Shown: positions 42,827-52,185, counted from the stretch's first letter. The stretch: 64,000 bases of DNA from Glaesserella sp041814905 (GCF_041814905.1 NZ_JBGXYA010000015.1:1-64000); one strand, 5' to 3'. Made by a program: numbers and translations. The notes: generated by a model not told the origin, from the sequence alone.

Positions 42827-44845
42827 TTATAACCCTGCTAATGTGACTAAATCCTGTTCGCTTAAAATCGCGACGCCAAGTTCTTGTGCTTTAGCTAATT
42901 TGGAGCCGGCTTTTTCACCGGCAATCAGATAGTCGGTTTTACTTGATACACTGCCCGACACTTTGCAGCCCAAACTTTGTAAAATTGCCTTGGCTTGATC
43001 TCGGGTTAATTGAGTGAGAGTGCCGGTCAGCACGACGGTTTTATCTTTTAGCGGATTATCGGCAATGTCTTTTTGTATAACGTCTTGCCATACCACGCCT
43101 TGAGCGATTAAATCGTCTACCACTTCGGCATTATGTGGTTCCTGCCAGAATTGTACGATACGGTTTGCTACCACATCTCCAACATCTTGCACCGCCTTAA
43201 GCTGTTCGAAATCCGCTTGACGGATAGCCGTGAGTGTACCGAAATGGTTGGCAAGATTTTGTGCGGTGGATTCACCGACATCGCGAATACCTAAGGCAAA
43301 CAGAAAGCGTGCCAGCGTCGTCTGTTTCGCTTTTTCGATACTTTGTAGGGCGTTATTCGCAGATTTTTCACCCATGCGTTCTAAACGCATTAACGTGGTG
43401 TGATCGAGTTTAAACAAATCGGCAGGCGTATGAATAAGCTCTCGTTCCATCAGCTGCTCAATCAATTTTTCACCTACGCCGTCAATATCCATCGCCTTAC
43501 GTGAAACAAAGTGCTTCAATGCCTCTTTTCGTTGTGCGCCGCAAAATAATCCGCCGGTACAACGAGCTACCGCTTCGCCGTCAACTCGTACTACGGCAGA
43601 GCCGCATACCGGACAAGCGGTCGGAAATTCGATTTTTTTTGCAAATTCGGGACGACGGGCCGCTACCACGCCGACGATTTGCGGAATCACATCACCGGCA
43701 CGACGAATAATAACGGTATCACCGATGGCAATACCTAAGCGTTCGATTTCATCACCGTTGTGTAAGGTCGCGTTGCTGACGGTTACACCTGCTACAAAGA
43801 CAGGTTCCAGTTTTGCAACAGGGGTAATCGCGCCGGTTCTGCCGACTTGGAATTCAACATCATTGAGAATCGTCATCTCTTCTTGTGCAGGGAATTTATA
43901 AGCAATCGCCCAGCGCGGTGCGCGAGAGACAAATCCCAGTTCTTCCTGTAGCCCTATCTCATTGACTTTCAATACCGTACCGTCAATATCGTAGCCGAGC
44001 GCGCTGCGTTTCGCTTGGATATCCGTATAAAAAGTAAGTAGGGCATTGCGTCCTTTTGCAAGGCGAATTTCATGATTAATCGGTAAGCCCAGTTCTTTTA
44101 ACCACTGTAATCTCCCGTAATGCGCCGTCGGCAATTCGTCGTCACTTTCATAAATACCGATACTGTAAGCATTGAAAGTCAGCGGGCGTTGACGGGTAAT
44201 TTTCGGGTCAAGTTGGCGCAATGAGCCAGCCGCCGCGTTGCGTGGATTGGCGAAGGTTTTTTCACCTTTTTCTAATGCCCGTTCATTTAATTCGTCAAAG
44301 CCTTTTTGTGGCATAAACACTTCACCGCGTACTTCCAAACGGTGGGGCGGATTTAGTGTATTGAGCTTAAGCGGAATGTTGCGAATAGTCCGAATATTGG
44401 CGGTGATATCTTCACCAGTCGTGCCGTCACCACGGGTTGCCGCTTGAGTTAATGTTCCGTCGACATACAGAATACTGACTGCCAAACCATCCAGTTTCGG
44501 TTCGCAACAAAATTCGAGATTACGGATATCGGCACCAATACGATCTTGAATGCGGCGTAAGAAACCGTCTAAATCTTCGTCAGAGAATGCGTTATCTAAA
44601 GATAACATTGGCAATTCGTGGGTAATTTGGGTGAAACCGTCCAACGGTTTGGCTCCGACGCGTTGAGTCGGAGAATCGGCGGTAATCAGCTCAGGATGTT
44701 GCCATTCAAGGTTTTTCAGCTCGTTCATCAAACGGTCATATTCGGCATCTGGCACGAGCGGGTTATCTAATACGTGGTAGTGATATTCGTATTCGCGTAA
44801 AGTGTCTCTTAACTGATTCAGTTGATTTTGAACGGTATTTTCCAT
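42827..44845 (-). CDS. ligA: NAD-dependent DNA ligase
   Basis: Seals nicks in replication and repair using NAD. Domains in order: Ia (NAD-binding, YHYHVLDNPLVPDAEYDRL), adenylation with Lys117 in CEPKLDGLA, OB-fold, four-Cys zinc finger (CPVC...CTGGLFC), helix-hairpin-helix repeats and a C-terminal BRCT domain (DKTVVLTGTLTQLTRDQAKA). 672 residues match E. coli LigA. An uptake signal lies in the zinc region (43613-43621). It is downstream of zipA but separated by a terminator hairpin. Confidence 0.97.
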   Translation of the reverse strand: MENTVQNQLNQLRDTLREYEYHYHVLDNPLVPDAEYDRLMNELKNLEWQHPELITADSPTQRVGAKPLDGFTQITHELPMLSLDNAFSDEDLDGFLRRIQDRIGADIRNLEFCCEPKLDGLAVSILYVDGTLTQAATRGDGTTGEDITANIRTIRNIPLKLNTLNPPHRLEVRGEVFMPQKGFDELNERALEKGEKTFANPRNAAAGSLRQLDPKITRQRPLTFNAYSIGIYESDDELPTAHYGRLQWLKELGLPINHEIRLAKGRNALLTFYTDIQAKRSALGYDIDGTVLKVNEIGLQEELGFVSRAPRWAIAYKFPAQEEMTILNDVEFQVGRTGAITPVAKLEPVFVAGVTVSNATLHNGDEIERLGIAIGDTVIIRRAGDVIPQIVGVVAARRPEFAKKIEFPTACPVCGSAVVRVDGEAVARCTGGLFCGAQRKEALKHFVSRKAMDIDGVGEKLIEQLMERELIHTPADLFKLDHTTLMRLERMGEKSANNALQSIEKAKQTTLARFLFALGIRDVGESTAQNLANHFGTLTAIRQADFEQLKAVQDVGDVVANRIVQFWQEPHNAEVVDDLIAQGVVWQDVIQKDIADNPLKDKTVVLTGTLTQLTRDQAKAILQSLGCKVSGSVSSKTDYLIAGEKAGSKLAKAQELGVAILSEQDLVTLAGL

Positions 44846-44861
44846 TGGTTAATTTCTCTAT

Positions 44862-44885
44862 AAAAAAGACCGCTTGTAAGCGGTC
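44862..44885 (-). terminator. terminator between zipA and ligA
   Basis: On the minus strand GACCGCTT-AC-AAGCGGTC is followed by TTTTTT. The hairpin includes an uptake signal (44869-44877). Confidence 0.8.
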
Positions 44886-44984
44886 AGTTTACTCACAATG
44901 TCGCCGGAGCGATTTCTCGTCTTTTAGGTAGGTCGGTAATCCAACCGTAAAAACTTAATTGCGTTTTGTGAAATGTTTTGTGTA

Positions 44985-45893
44985 TTACGCTTGAGTAACG
45001 CGTAATAAATAGTTTTGACGGGATTGATCGTCAAATAGTTGATGTTGTTCATCCAGTACGAAACCTCCGACAGCTTGAGCAAAGCTTTCGACTGTACGAA
45101 TCATTAAGCGCAAGTTAACAAGATCGTTACCGACAGAAGGCAAGTGCATAAAGAATACCAAACCGACGGTATTGAATTGTTCGATTTTGGATAAATCAAA
45201 AATGCCCGGCTGCATCATATTGGCAACACTAAACAATACCGGACTGGTTGTGTTATCAATATGGCGGTGGAAAATTTGGTATTCACCGAATTGGAAACCT
45301 AGGGTTTCTAACTGTTGCACGACAAAATCACCGCGGAACTGCTGACCTTCGGGGGCAACAACGTAGAGTGTGATAATGCCGTTTTCACTTTCGGTAACTT
45401 GTTGTTCCGGCTGTGGCTCGGCTTCGGTTACGACTGGTGCGATTTCTACTTGAGGTTGCTGTGAGCGGGGGTCCTCATATAATTCGGTCGGTGGAGTTTC
45501 TACAATCGGTTGAGATTGTTGAATTTGTTGAGCAAAAGTAGGCGCGGCAGGTTGAATGGGCGGTTGTTCCGAATGCATCGGTTCGGTTTGTTGACCCGGC
45601 AAGCTGATTTTGATGTTTTTTACGCTGTTTTGTACTTCTTGCTGCTGAGTTTGTGCAAAATCTGGTGTATTGAAATCTGAATGTGCGGATGCTTGAGGGT
45701 TAAAACCTCGCGGATTTAATGTAGGCGGCACATTACCGATAATATCGTTATTTATAGGCGTTGAGGGTGGACGAGTTGAAAACGTATTTGAAAAAATACG
45801 TGATTTTTCACGGCGTGCAGACCATACGCTAAATCCAATTAAAATAGCAATTAGCAGCCCTGCCAAAATAAAGAAAAGAATATAAGTTTCCAT
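44985..45893 (-). CDS. zipA: cell division protein ZipA
   Basis: Tethers FtsZ to the inner membrane at the septum. The ZipA order is complete in 302 residues: one N-terminal transmembrane helix (YILFFILAGLLIAILIGFSVW), a short basic segment, a long Pro/Gln-rich flexible linker (about 40-165) and the C-terminal FtsZ-binding domain (about 170-302; NGIITLYVVAPEGQQFRGDF). Divergent from cysZ and upstream of ligA, the conserved gammaproteobacterial layout. Confidence 0.95.
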   Translation of the reverse strand: METYILFFILAGLLIAILIGFSVWSARREKSRIFSNTFSTRPPSTPINNDIIGNVPPTLNPRGFNPQASAHSDFNTPDFAQTQQQEVQNSVKNIKISLPGQQTEPMHSEQPPIQPAAPTFAQQIQQSQPIVETPPTELYEDPRSQQPQVEIAPVVTEAEPQPEQQVTESENGIITLYVVAPEGQQFRGDFVVQQLETLGFQFGEYQIFHRHIDNTTSPVLFSVANMMQPGIFDLSKIEQFNTVGLVFFMHLPSVGNDLVNLRLMIRTVESFAQAVGGFVLDEQHQLFDDQSRQNYLLRVTQA

Positions 45894-46011
45894 TTTGTCC
45901 TCTTAGCTCAAATAATCGTCAAAATTGAAATTTCGCTCCATTTGCGAAAAATGAGCATATAGCTTACCATATTTCTCCTTTCTTCCAAATTTTTGAATAG
46001 TAGGGTGAGTA

Positions 46012-46863
46012 ATGTCTTCTCCGTTTTCTTCTCCTGAAAGCCAAGCAAGTGCAGGTTTTCATTATTTTATTTATGGTTGGCGCTTAATATTACAGCGTCA
46101 GCTTATGCCTTTTGTTATTTTCCCTGTTGTGATTAATACGGTATTAATGATCGGTTTGATTTGGCTGTTTTTTGTAAATATCGGCGGTTTACTTGACTCT
46201 TTCCTTCCGACGTGGTTGGAATGGTTAGGCTTTGTGTTAATTCCGTTAATTTTTGTATTAATTTTGGTGATTTTCTATTTTACTTTTACCACTTTAGCAA
46301 ATTTTATTGCTGCTCCTTTTAATGCGTTGTTAGCAGAGAAGGTAGAACAGCAATTGACGGGTGAAAACCTAACGGAAATGAGTTTTGCCGCAGTATTAAA
46401 AGATGTACCGAGAATGCTAAAGCGGGAATGGCAAAAAATGTGGTACAGTATTCCACGCTTGCTCGCTTTGTTTTTATTGGGTTTTGTCCCTGTTTTGGGA
46501 CAAACGGTAGTGCCGGTTCTGGCATTTATTTTCGGCGCATGGCTGATTGCGATTCAGTATTGCGACTATCCATTTGATAACCATAAAATTCAATTTCAAC
46601 GGATGAGAAATGCGTTGGCGCAATACCGCACGATGAATTTTACTTTCGGTACTTTAGTGAGCCTGTTTACGATGATTCCGTTCGTTAATTTGGTCGTGAT
46701 GCCGGTAGCTGTTTGCGGAGCAACGGCAATGTGGGTAAAAGAGTATCGGGACTTCTTTTTAGGTAACCAAAGCGGAGAATTTTCCGGTGCGGATTTCACC
46801 ACCAAAAAACGAAATACAACATTAAGTACGGAAACCCGTAATGGAAATATCGTATCGAAATAG
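46012..46863 (+). CDS. cysZ: sulfate transporter CysZ
   Basis: Inner-membrane sulfate channel feeding cysteine synthesis. The 283-residue sequence begins SPFSSPESQASAGFHYFIYG and shows CysZ features such as NFIAAPFNALLAEKVEQQLTG and a hydrophobic hairpin layout. Its C-terminal ~40 residues are hydrophilic and longer than in E. coli (253). cysK, often next to it, is absent; cysQ, another sulfur-assimilation gene, is about 9 kb away. Confidence 0.92.
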   Translation: MSSPFSSPESQASAGFHYFIYGWRLILQRQLMPFVIFPVVINTVLMIGLIWLFFVNIGGLLDSFLPTWLEWLGFVLIPLIFVLILVIFYFTFTTLANFIAAPFNALLAEKVEQQLTGENLTEMSFAAVLKDVPRMLKREWQKMWYSIPRLLALFLLGFVPVLGQTVVPVLAFIFGAWLIAIQYCDYPFDNHKIQFQRMRNALAQYRTMNFTFGTLVSLFTMIPFVNLVVMPVAVCGATAMWVKEYRDFFLGNQSGEFSGADFTTKKRNTTLSTETRNGNIVSK

Positions 46864-46884
46864 GCGACACGTGTATTAAGTATT

Positions 46885-46920
46885 AATAGGGTGAGCTTTT
46901 CTGCGTCACCCTATTTTTAT
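46885..46920. terminator. terminator between cysZ and the alkaline phosphatase gene
   Basis: AATAGGGTGA / TCACCCTATT 10-bp stem followed by TTTAT; convergent genes. Confidence 0.85.
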
Positions 46921-46921
46921 A

Positions 46922-48370
46922 TTATTGTTTGTCGGTTTTAATGCCTAATGCTTTTGTGCTGGCATCAAAAATATGGGTGTTATCAATATAACGCTGTTCT
47001 TCCTGTGGTACTTTGTAGAACTTGCCCAAGTTCGGATCTTTGCGTGCTACCGTATTAAAGAAAGTTGCACCTTTACCTTTCGCATAGACAGGTACTAACT
47101 CTCGAGTATGGTTATCGGTATGCCAACGAACTAAAGGCAATGCACCTGAGCCTTGATTGATGATTTCGGAATAGAAATTGCTGTTAGAATCCGGGCCTTG
47201 TAGCAACCCGTTACCGTGGTCTGTGGTGACGATAAGCAAGGTTTCATCCCATGAACTATTTTTTTCTACCCATTTCACCGCTTCTTCAACAGCAAGGTTG
47301 AAATCAATTTGTTCCTCAATAATACGCGGTAAATTGTTAGCATGCGCCGCCCAGTCTACAGCGCCGCCTTCAACCATTAAGAAAAAGCCCTTCGGATTTT
47401 GGCTGATCACATTCAGGGCACCTTTCGTCATCGTTGCAAGATCCGGCTGGTTTGCCAGTAAATTCCCTGCCGCTTGACCTGAACGATTAAACTGTAAAGT
47501 TGCCCCATTTGACGCGGTACCTAACACTTTTTTCTTATCACCGAGATCCAATTTATTTTCCGCTAACGCAACAAAATCTTCTTTTTTATCAATCAGTTTA
47601 TATTCAGATTGACCAGAAGTTAATTTTTCCCACGTCGCTTTGCCGCCGACAAAACGGAAGGCTTTATCATCTTTAGGCTCAATCGCCTTACCATTTGCAT
47701 CATAGTAAGGATGGCCTGCGCCCATCACAACTGTCGCCAAGCCTGAATCGACAATCTCTTTGGCAATCTCTTGATAGTTATTACGATTGATATTGTGGGC
47801 TAAAAAGCCTGCCGGGGTTGCATGGCTCCACTGTACCGAACTGATAACCCCTAAATCACGTCCGCTTTCCACCACATATTCACCAATATGTTTGAGTTTT
47901 GTATCATTATTTGACCAGTTAATCGCATTATTATAGGTTTTATAACCACTTGCTAACGCTGTAGCAGCGGCAGCACTGTCTGTATAATCTGTGCGGGTAT
48001 AGTCATAACCTTGGAAATAACCGGGGTAAGAGCCGAGAGAACCTTTGATGGTATTATCGGACTTTTGTATATCCCAAAGTCTTGTAGAATCGAATTTAAC
48101 CGAATTTTCGCTGGTTTTAGTCGGAGTTGTGGAAGTGTTGAGAGGGTAGGTGGAGGCGAATAGTTTGACATCAAATTTATCATAAATTTCACGACCTAAT
48201 GCACCATGACGGTAATAACTTGCCGCATGCCATGTTTGTAATCCTGCACCATCGCTGATTAATAAAATCACATTTTTTGCAGGCGTTGCTGCGGTTTCAT
48301 TTGCTATTGCTGTTGTACCCGTAGAAAAGGTAAAAAGCGTAACGAAAGCAATTTTAGTCAGTTTGTTCAT
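46922..48370 (-). CDS. periplasmic alkaline phosphatase
   Basis: Releases phosphate from organic esters in the periplasm. Signal peptide MNKLTKIAFVTLFTFSTGTTAIA; start ATG 48370 has AGGAA ahead, giving 482 residues. Metal and catalytic sites fit the superfamily: Asp in LLISDGAG, nucleophile Ser in YTDSAAAATALASG, EGGAVDWAAHANN and TTDHGNGLL. It differs from E. coli PhoA in spacing, so I do not give a symbol. An uptake signal lies just upstream (48439-48447). No Pho box was recognised. Confidence 0.9.
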   Translation of the reverse strand: MNKLTKIAFVTLFTFSTGTTAIANETAATPAKNVILLISDGAGLQTWHAASYYRHGALGREIYDKFDVKLFASTYPLNTSTTPTKTSENSVKFDSTRLWDIQKSDNTIKGSLGSYPGYFQGYDYTRTDYTDSAAAATALASGYKTYNNAINWSNNDTKLKHIGEYVVESGRDLGVISSVQWSHATPAGFLAHNINRNNYQEIAKEIVDSGLATVVMGAGHPYYDANGKAIEPKDDKAFRFVGGKATWEKLTSGQSEYKLIDKKEDFVALAENKLDLGDKKKVLGTASNGATLQFNRSGQAAGNLLANQPDLATMTKGALNVISQNPKGFFLMVEGGAVDWAAHANNLPRIIEEQIDFNLAVEEAVKWVEKNSSWDETLLIVTTDHGNGLLQGPDSNSNFYSEIINQGSGALPLVRWHTDNHTRELVPVYAKGKGATFFNTVARKDPNLGKFYKVPQEEQRYIDNTHIFDASTKALGIKTDKQ

Positions 48371-48476
48371 AAAGATTCCTCTTGTTGTTGGTGTGTTCAC
48401 CGCGAGGAAGTTTAGGAAAAATTTATGACAATTTAATGACAAGCGGTCAGATTTTACGAAAAATTTGCAAAATTTA

Positions 48477-48500
48477 GGGGCGATATTTTCGCCCCTTTTT
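48477..48500. terminator. hairpin downstream of the small lipoprotein gene
   Basis: GGGGCGA / TCGCCCC stem with T runs best on the plus strand; on the minus strand TAAATTTT follows. It lies between the lipoprotein and phosphatase genes. Confidence 0.65.
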
Positions 48501-48513
48501 AACCGCTAGCACA

Positions 48514-48530
48514 AGTGTTTCTCTCGTGCC
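48514..48530. repeat. degenerate copy of the 53.5-kb inverted-repeat arm
   Basis: AGTGTTTCTCTCGTGCC matches AGCGTCTCGCTCGTGCC of the repeat at 53527-53549 in 14 of 17 positions. Confidence 0.4.
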
Positions 48531-48559
48531 TCGGTTTCATGCAATTACTTACTGTATGA

Positions 48560-48802
48560 TTAATTTGACGCTTTCGGTGGTTTCGGACCTTGACCATTAT
48601 CAGCCGGTTTTTCAAAGCCTTTTGCTTTCATACAGGCATCAAATGCAGCGCGATCTTCTTTGTTTGTTACCGTTTTTTGACATTCTTGCATCGCAGCTTC
48701 CATTTCCGGATTATGAGGCGGTTTGCCATGCGGACCTTTACCTTCATTTGAACAAGCGGCTAATGCTAAAGCAATAGTAGAAAGTACTAATAATTTTTTC
48801 AT
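48560..48802 (-). CDS. small putative lipoprotein
   Basis: An 80-residue protein with a type II signal peptide: MKKLLVLSTIALALAAC, lipobox LAAC. The mature part has a Gly/Pro/Lys-rich start and end and two Cys in a short helical core (MQECQKTVTNKEDRAAFDAC), spaced as if disulfide-linked. I do not recognise a family with a known function. It is a single gene after gnd, between two terminators. Confidence 0.75.
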   Translation of the reverse strand: MKKLLVLSTIALALAACSNEGKGPHGKPPHNPEMEAAMQECQKTVTNKEDRAAFDACMKAKGFEKPADNGQGPKPPKASN

Positions 48803-48831
48803 AAATTTGCTTCCGATAAATAATAAATTGT

Positions 48832-48857
48832 AAAAAAGCGGGTAAATCTACCCGCTT
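48832..48857 (-). terminator. terminator after gnd
   Basis: On the minus strand AAGCGGGTA-GATT-TACCCGCTT is followed by TTTT. Confidence 0.85.
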
Positions 48858-48887
48858 GTTTGTCCTCTATTCGGATATAAAGTTCAA

Positions 48888-50342
48888 TTAGACATCGTAA
48901 GTGGTTGAAGCTGTATTACCGCCACGCCCCGTCCAGTTGGTGTGGAAGAACTCGCCGCGCGGTTTGTCAGTACGCTCGTAAGTGTGTGCACCGAAGTAGT
49001 CACGCTGTGCTTGCAGTAAGTTTGCCGGTAAACGATCTGAAGTGTAACCGTCTAAGAAAGTGATCGCACTTGCCATACACGGCATTGGAATACCGACTTC
49101 AATCGATTTCGCCACCACTTTGCGCCAATCGCTTAATGCGTTCTCTAAAATGCCTTTGAAGTAAGCATCTGAACCTAAGAAGATTAAATCAGGGTTTGCT
49201 TCGTAAGCATCACGAATGTTGCCTAAGAAACGACTACGAATGATACAACCTTCACGCCATAATAATGCGGTTGCACCGTAGTTGATGTCCCAACCAAAGT
49301 TTTCGGACGCTTCACGAATCAGCATAAAGCCTTGTGCGTAAGAGATAATTTTTGATGCTAATAACGCTTTACGCACCGCTTCGATCCAAACTTGTTTGTC
49401 GCCTTCCACTTTACCAATGGTTTTGTTGAACAATTTAGATGCGGCAACACGTTGATCTTTGAATGAAGACACACAACGAGCGAAGACTGACTCGGTGATT
49501 AAGGTTAATGGAATACCAAAGTCTAATGCGTTGATCCCTGTCCATTTACCTGTACCTTTCTGACCTGCGGTATCAAGGATTTTTTCCACTAATGGCGTGC
49601 CGTCTGTGTCTTTGTAACCTAAAATATCCGTTGTAATATCAATGAGATAGCTGTCAAGTTCAGTTTTTTTCCATTCAGCAAAGATCGCCTGCATTTCATC
49701 ATAACTTAAACCTAAACCGTCTTTTAAGAACTGGTAGGCTTCACAGATTAACTGCATATCGCCGTATTCGATACCGTTGTGTACCATTTTCACGAAATGA
49801 CCAGCACCTTCTTTGCCCACCCAATCACAGCAAGGCTCGCCTTTGTCGGTTTTTGCTGAAATCGCTTGGAAAATCGGTTTCACATATTGCCACGCCTCGC
49901 TATTACCGCCCGGCATAATGGAAGGTCCGTGACGTGCGCCTTCTTCACCGCCCGACACGCCTGAACCGATAAAGCGAATGCCTTTTTCCGCTAATGCTTT
50001 CACTCGGCGGTTAGTATCAGGGTAGTTTGAGTTACCGCCATCAATGATGATGTCGCCCTCTTCTAAGTGCGGTAATAATGCATCAATAAATTGATCAACC
50101 ACTTCACCCGCACGCACCATTAACATCACTTTGCGTGGTTTTTCTAATTTCGCAGCCAAATCTTCTAAAGAATACGCCCCGATAATGTTTGTACCTTTCG
50201 CTGCACCTTCTAAAAACTCGTCCACTTTTGATGTAGTACGGTTATAGGCAACGACTTTAAAGCCGTTGTCGTTCATATTTAAAATAAGGTTCTGACCCAT
50301 TACCGCTAAACCGATAACGCCGATATCGCCTTTTACTGACAT
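48888..50342 (-). CDS. gnd: 6-phosphogluconate dehydrogenase (decarboxylating)
   Basis: Third oxidative pentose phosphate enzyme: 6-phosphogluconate to ribulose-5-phosphate, CO2 and NADPH. The Rossmann motif IGLAVMGQNLILN, substrate segment VSGGEEGARHGPSIMPGG, catalytic Lys in GAGHFVKMVHNGIEYGD and ISYAQGFMLI are intact; 484 residues. It lies downstream of zwf and pgl on the same strand but is separated from them by a 2.5-kb accessory island. Confidence 0.97.
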   Translation of the reverse strand: MSVKGDIGVIGLAVMGQNLILNMNDNGFKVVAYNRTTSKVDEFLEGAAKGTNIIGAYSLEDLAAKLEKPRKVMLMVRAGEVVDQFIDALLPHLEEGDIIIDGGNSNYPDTNRRVKALAEKGIRFIGSGVSGGEEGARHGPSIMPGGNSEAWQYVKPIFQAISAKTDKGEPCCDWVGKEGAGHFVKMVHNGIEYGDMQLICEAYQFLKDGLGLSYDEMQAIFAEWKKTELDSYLIDITTDILGYKDTDGTPLVEKILDTAGQKGTGKWTGINALDFGIPLTLITESVFARCVSSFKDQRVAASKLFNKTIGKVEGDKQVWIEAVRKALLASKIISYAQGFMLIREASENFGWDINYGATALLWREGCIIRSRFLGNIRDAYEANPDLIFLGSDAYFKGILENALSDWRKVVAKSIEVGIPMPCMASAITFLDGYTSDRLPANLLQAQRDYFGAHTYERTDKPRGEFFHTNWTGRGGNTASTTYDV

Positions 50343-50363
50343 TTTTTGCTCCTGTTATGTAGG

Positions 50364-50410
50364 GTGCGTGTAAACGCACCGTTTTGAATTTTTGGTGCGT
50401 TTACACGCAC
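50364..50410. repeat. perfect 17-bp inverted repeat
   Basis: GTGCGTGTAAACGCACC (50364-50380) and its exact reverse complement (50394-50410) flank a 13-bp loop. It lies between gnd and the P-loop gene. It marks one edge of the accessory island and looks like a dispersed palindromic element. Confidence 0.8.
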
Positions 50411-50419
50411 TCACAAAAG

Positions 50420-50848
50420 TTATTTCAATAACTTTTGAAGTTCTTTAAATAATTGTTTAACAACATTAGAATTATCTTCATCAGTTGGTTTCTTTTTTTC
50501 ATACCATTTAATATTTTCCTTGGTATCATGAAATAACTCAGCATATTTATCGAGTACTTTAACTCCTTTCCCTCTAGTTCTTGAAGTTCCAAAAATATAA
50601 TCACAATTATGATTGTTAAGCTGATATAAATTATGGCGAATTTGTAGTTCTCCATCACCAGCAGAATATAAGCCGACTTTAATATTACCGTTTTGGAAAA
50701 CGGCTATAAAATCAACGAGATTTTCATCTCGTTCAAAATAGATTAAATTAGCTAAAAAGTTATCGCATGTTGTTTCAAATAATTTATTGAAAGTCGTTGT
50801 TTTACCAGTATTAGCTGTACCATATAAAATAAACAAATGTTCACTCAT
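50420..50848 (-). CDS. small P-loop NTPase of unknown function
   Basis: A 142-residue protein with Walker A GTANTGKTTT at residues 10-19. A strand FIAVFQNGNIKVGLYSAGDG follows, perhaps holding the Walker B equivalent, then NCDYIFGTSRTRGKGVKVLD, and a charged C-terminal tail. No second domain. It resembles small uncharacterised ATP/GTP-binding proteins of the adenylate-kinase-like fold, but I cannot name a family. It seems more AT-rich than gnd, lies beside an inverted repeat and in an island that breaks up the pentose phosphate genes, so it may have been acquired. It is 12 bp upstream-spaced from the DUF1304 gene and likely co-transcribed. Confidence 0.7.
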   Translation of the reverse strand: MSEHLFILYGTANTGKTTTFNKLFETTCDNFLANLIYFERDENLVDFIAVFQNGNIKVGLYSAGDGELQIRHNLYQLNNHNCDYIFGTSRTRGKGVKVLDKYAELFHDTKENIKWYEKKKPTDEDNSNVVKQLFKELQKLLK

Positions 50849-50859
50849 TTTATGTTCTC

Positions 50860-51216
50860 CTACATATTATTTGTTACCAACGCCAACACCGCCGGCAACC
50901 CTTGTTTAATCAAAATTCCTTTATTCTTCGCACTTATCGCCCCATAAACCGCCGCCACGATCACGCAACTTAAAAAGAAATAAGTCACCGCACTTTGTTG
51001 AATACAAAGGGAAAAAATAATTCCAGCGGCTAAAAATCCGTTATACAACCCTTGATTAGCAAACAACAACTGAATTTTAGGATTGCTTGCCGTTTGTTCA
51101 TCTAAATTAAAAATCTGCCTTGCCTTTGGGCTGTTTAACGCAAACATTTCTAAATACATAATATAGAAATGTTCAAGGGCGACAAGGGTTGTTAAAATAT
51201 AAGCGAGTATTGACAT
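50860..51216 (-). CDS. DUF1304-family membrane protein
   Basis: A 118-residue protein with four predicted transmembrane helices. ALEHFYIMYLEMFAL at helix 1 and ANQGLYNGFLAAGIIF are typical of DUF1304; the reaction or cargo is not known. I start at ATG 51216 (MSILAYILTTLVALEH), with AGGAAAG seven bases upstream; an in-frame TTG six codons earlier is less likely. An uptake signal lies directly upstream (51231-51239). Confidence 0.82.
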   Translation of the reverse strand: MSILAYILTTLVALEHFYIMYLEMFALNSPKARQIFNLDEQTASNPKIQLLFANQGLYNGFLAAGIIFSLCIQQSAVTYFFLSCVIVAAVYGAISAKNKGILIKQGLPAVLALVTNNM

Positions 51217-51276
51217 TGTTTTCTTTCCTGACAAGCGGTGCGTTTTGCAAAATTTTTTGCAGATCTGACCGCTTGC

Positions 51277-52154
51277 TTATTGTTCTTCTAACTGTTCTAA
51301 AATTTTACTGGTTGATAAATCCATTTTAGAAAAGGCAAACCATTTTTTGCCCAAATCCTTTAATGAGGCACCGATATGGTAGAGTTCGGTGCGATCTAAA
51401 ATCAAAAATCTATCGTGTGATTGATTAAACGGTTTTATCGTTATTGGCTCATATTGACTATTATAACGTTCTAAATCAAGTGCCAACTGCCTGCTGATTG
51501 TTTTTGTATAAAGTGTGACATTAACACCTAATTTACGTTTACTAAATAACGTCAAGACAGAATCGTCAAAATAATAGAAGATTCTGCTTTTCTTATTAAA
51601 TCTGCGACAAAAGTATAGGCATCAAAAGTTTCACCATCAAAAAAGATACCTTGAATGCGTGGTTTATTTCCTTCTAGAGCTAAGAATACCTGCTCCAATT
51701 GCCCTGACATTTCAATCTGTTTGCGTTCTACATTTTCTAATCGTTGAATAACACCGGCGTTATTCAACAGTGTATGTCGCATTTGTACGAAAGCCTGCAT
51801 AATTTTAATGCTGACTTGAATTGCAACTTCACTACGCAATACGGTTGAAAGCATTGCAATACCTTGTTCGGTAAAGGCATAGGGTAAATATTTTCTATGT
51901 TTACCCTTCGCATTTTTATTTTCTTCTTTCTCTAAGATCACAAATTGTGATCTTAGAGACGACCACTCACTTTCCGTCAATTGAAAACGAAATTCCTCTG
52001 GAAAGCGCTCCAAATTTCGTTTAACCGCTTGGTTAAATGTTCTCGTTTCTACTTGATAAAGGCTTGCCAAATGGCTATCAAGCATTACTTGAACATTTCT
52101 TACCGTAAAAATCTGTGCTTCCAATTCAGAATTAATTTGTACTAATTGGTTCAT
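51277..52154 (-). pseudogene. frameshifted ORF6N-domain gene with PLD-like C-terminal part
   Basis: Two reading frames together form one ORF6N-family protein. 51552-52154 encodes the N-terminal ORF6N DNA-binding domain (LASLYQVETRTFNQAVKRNL, then KYLPYAFTEQGIAMLSTVL), a coiled segment and the start of a phospholipase-D-like domain (IFFDGETFDAYTFVADLIRK). The frame breaks after AESSIIL; 51277-51555 continues in another frame with DDSVLTLFSKRK and SHDRFLILD, YHIGASLKDLGKKWFAFSK. Intact relatives read roughly ...IILIDNYVDDSVLTLL, so a deletion of about 16 nt fits. The 3' frame has no plausible start of its own. The DNA-binding half might still be made. Confidence 0.82.
51931..51957. promoter_or_regulatory. 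27-bp palindrome inside the ORF6N coding sequence
   Basis: Arms TCTAAGATCACAA (51931-51943) and TTGTGATCTTAGA (51945-51957) are perfect with one central base. On the minus strand it encodes S-LRSQFVIL. It shares the RTCACAA/TTGTGAY core with the two upstream palindromes. Confidence 0.7.
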
Positions 52155-52185
52155 CTTTTTTCCTTCAGCGTCTTACTTTTAGCAT

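Noticed and set aside
51277..51555. The 92-codon frame as a separate gene
   Set aside because: It lacks a credible start codon and continues the PLD-like domain of the upstream frame; treated as the 3' half of one broken gene.
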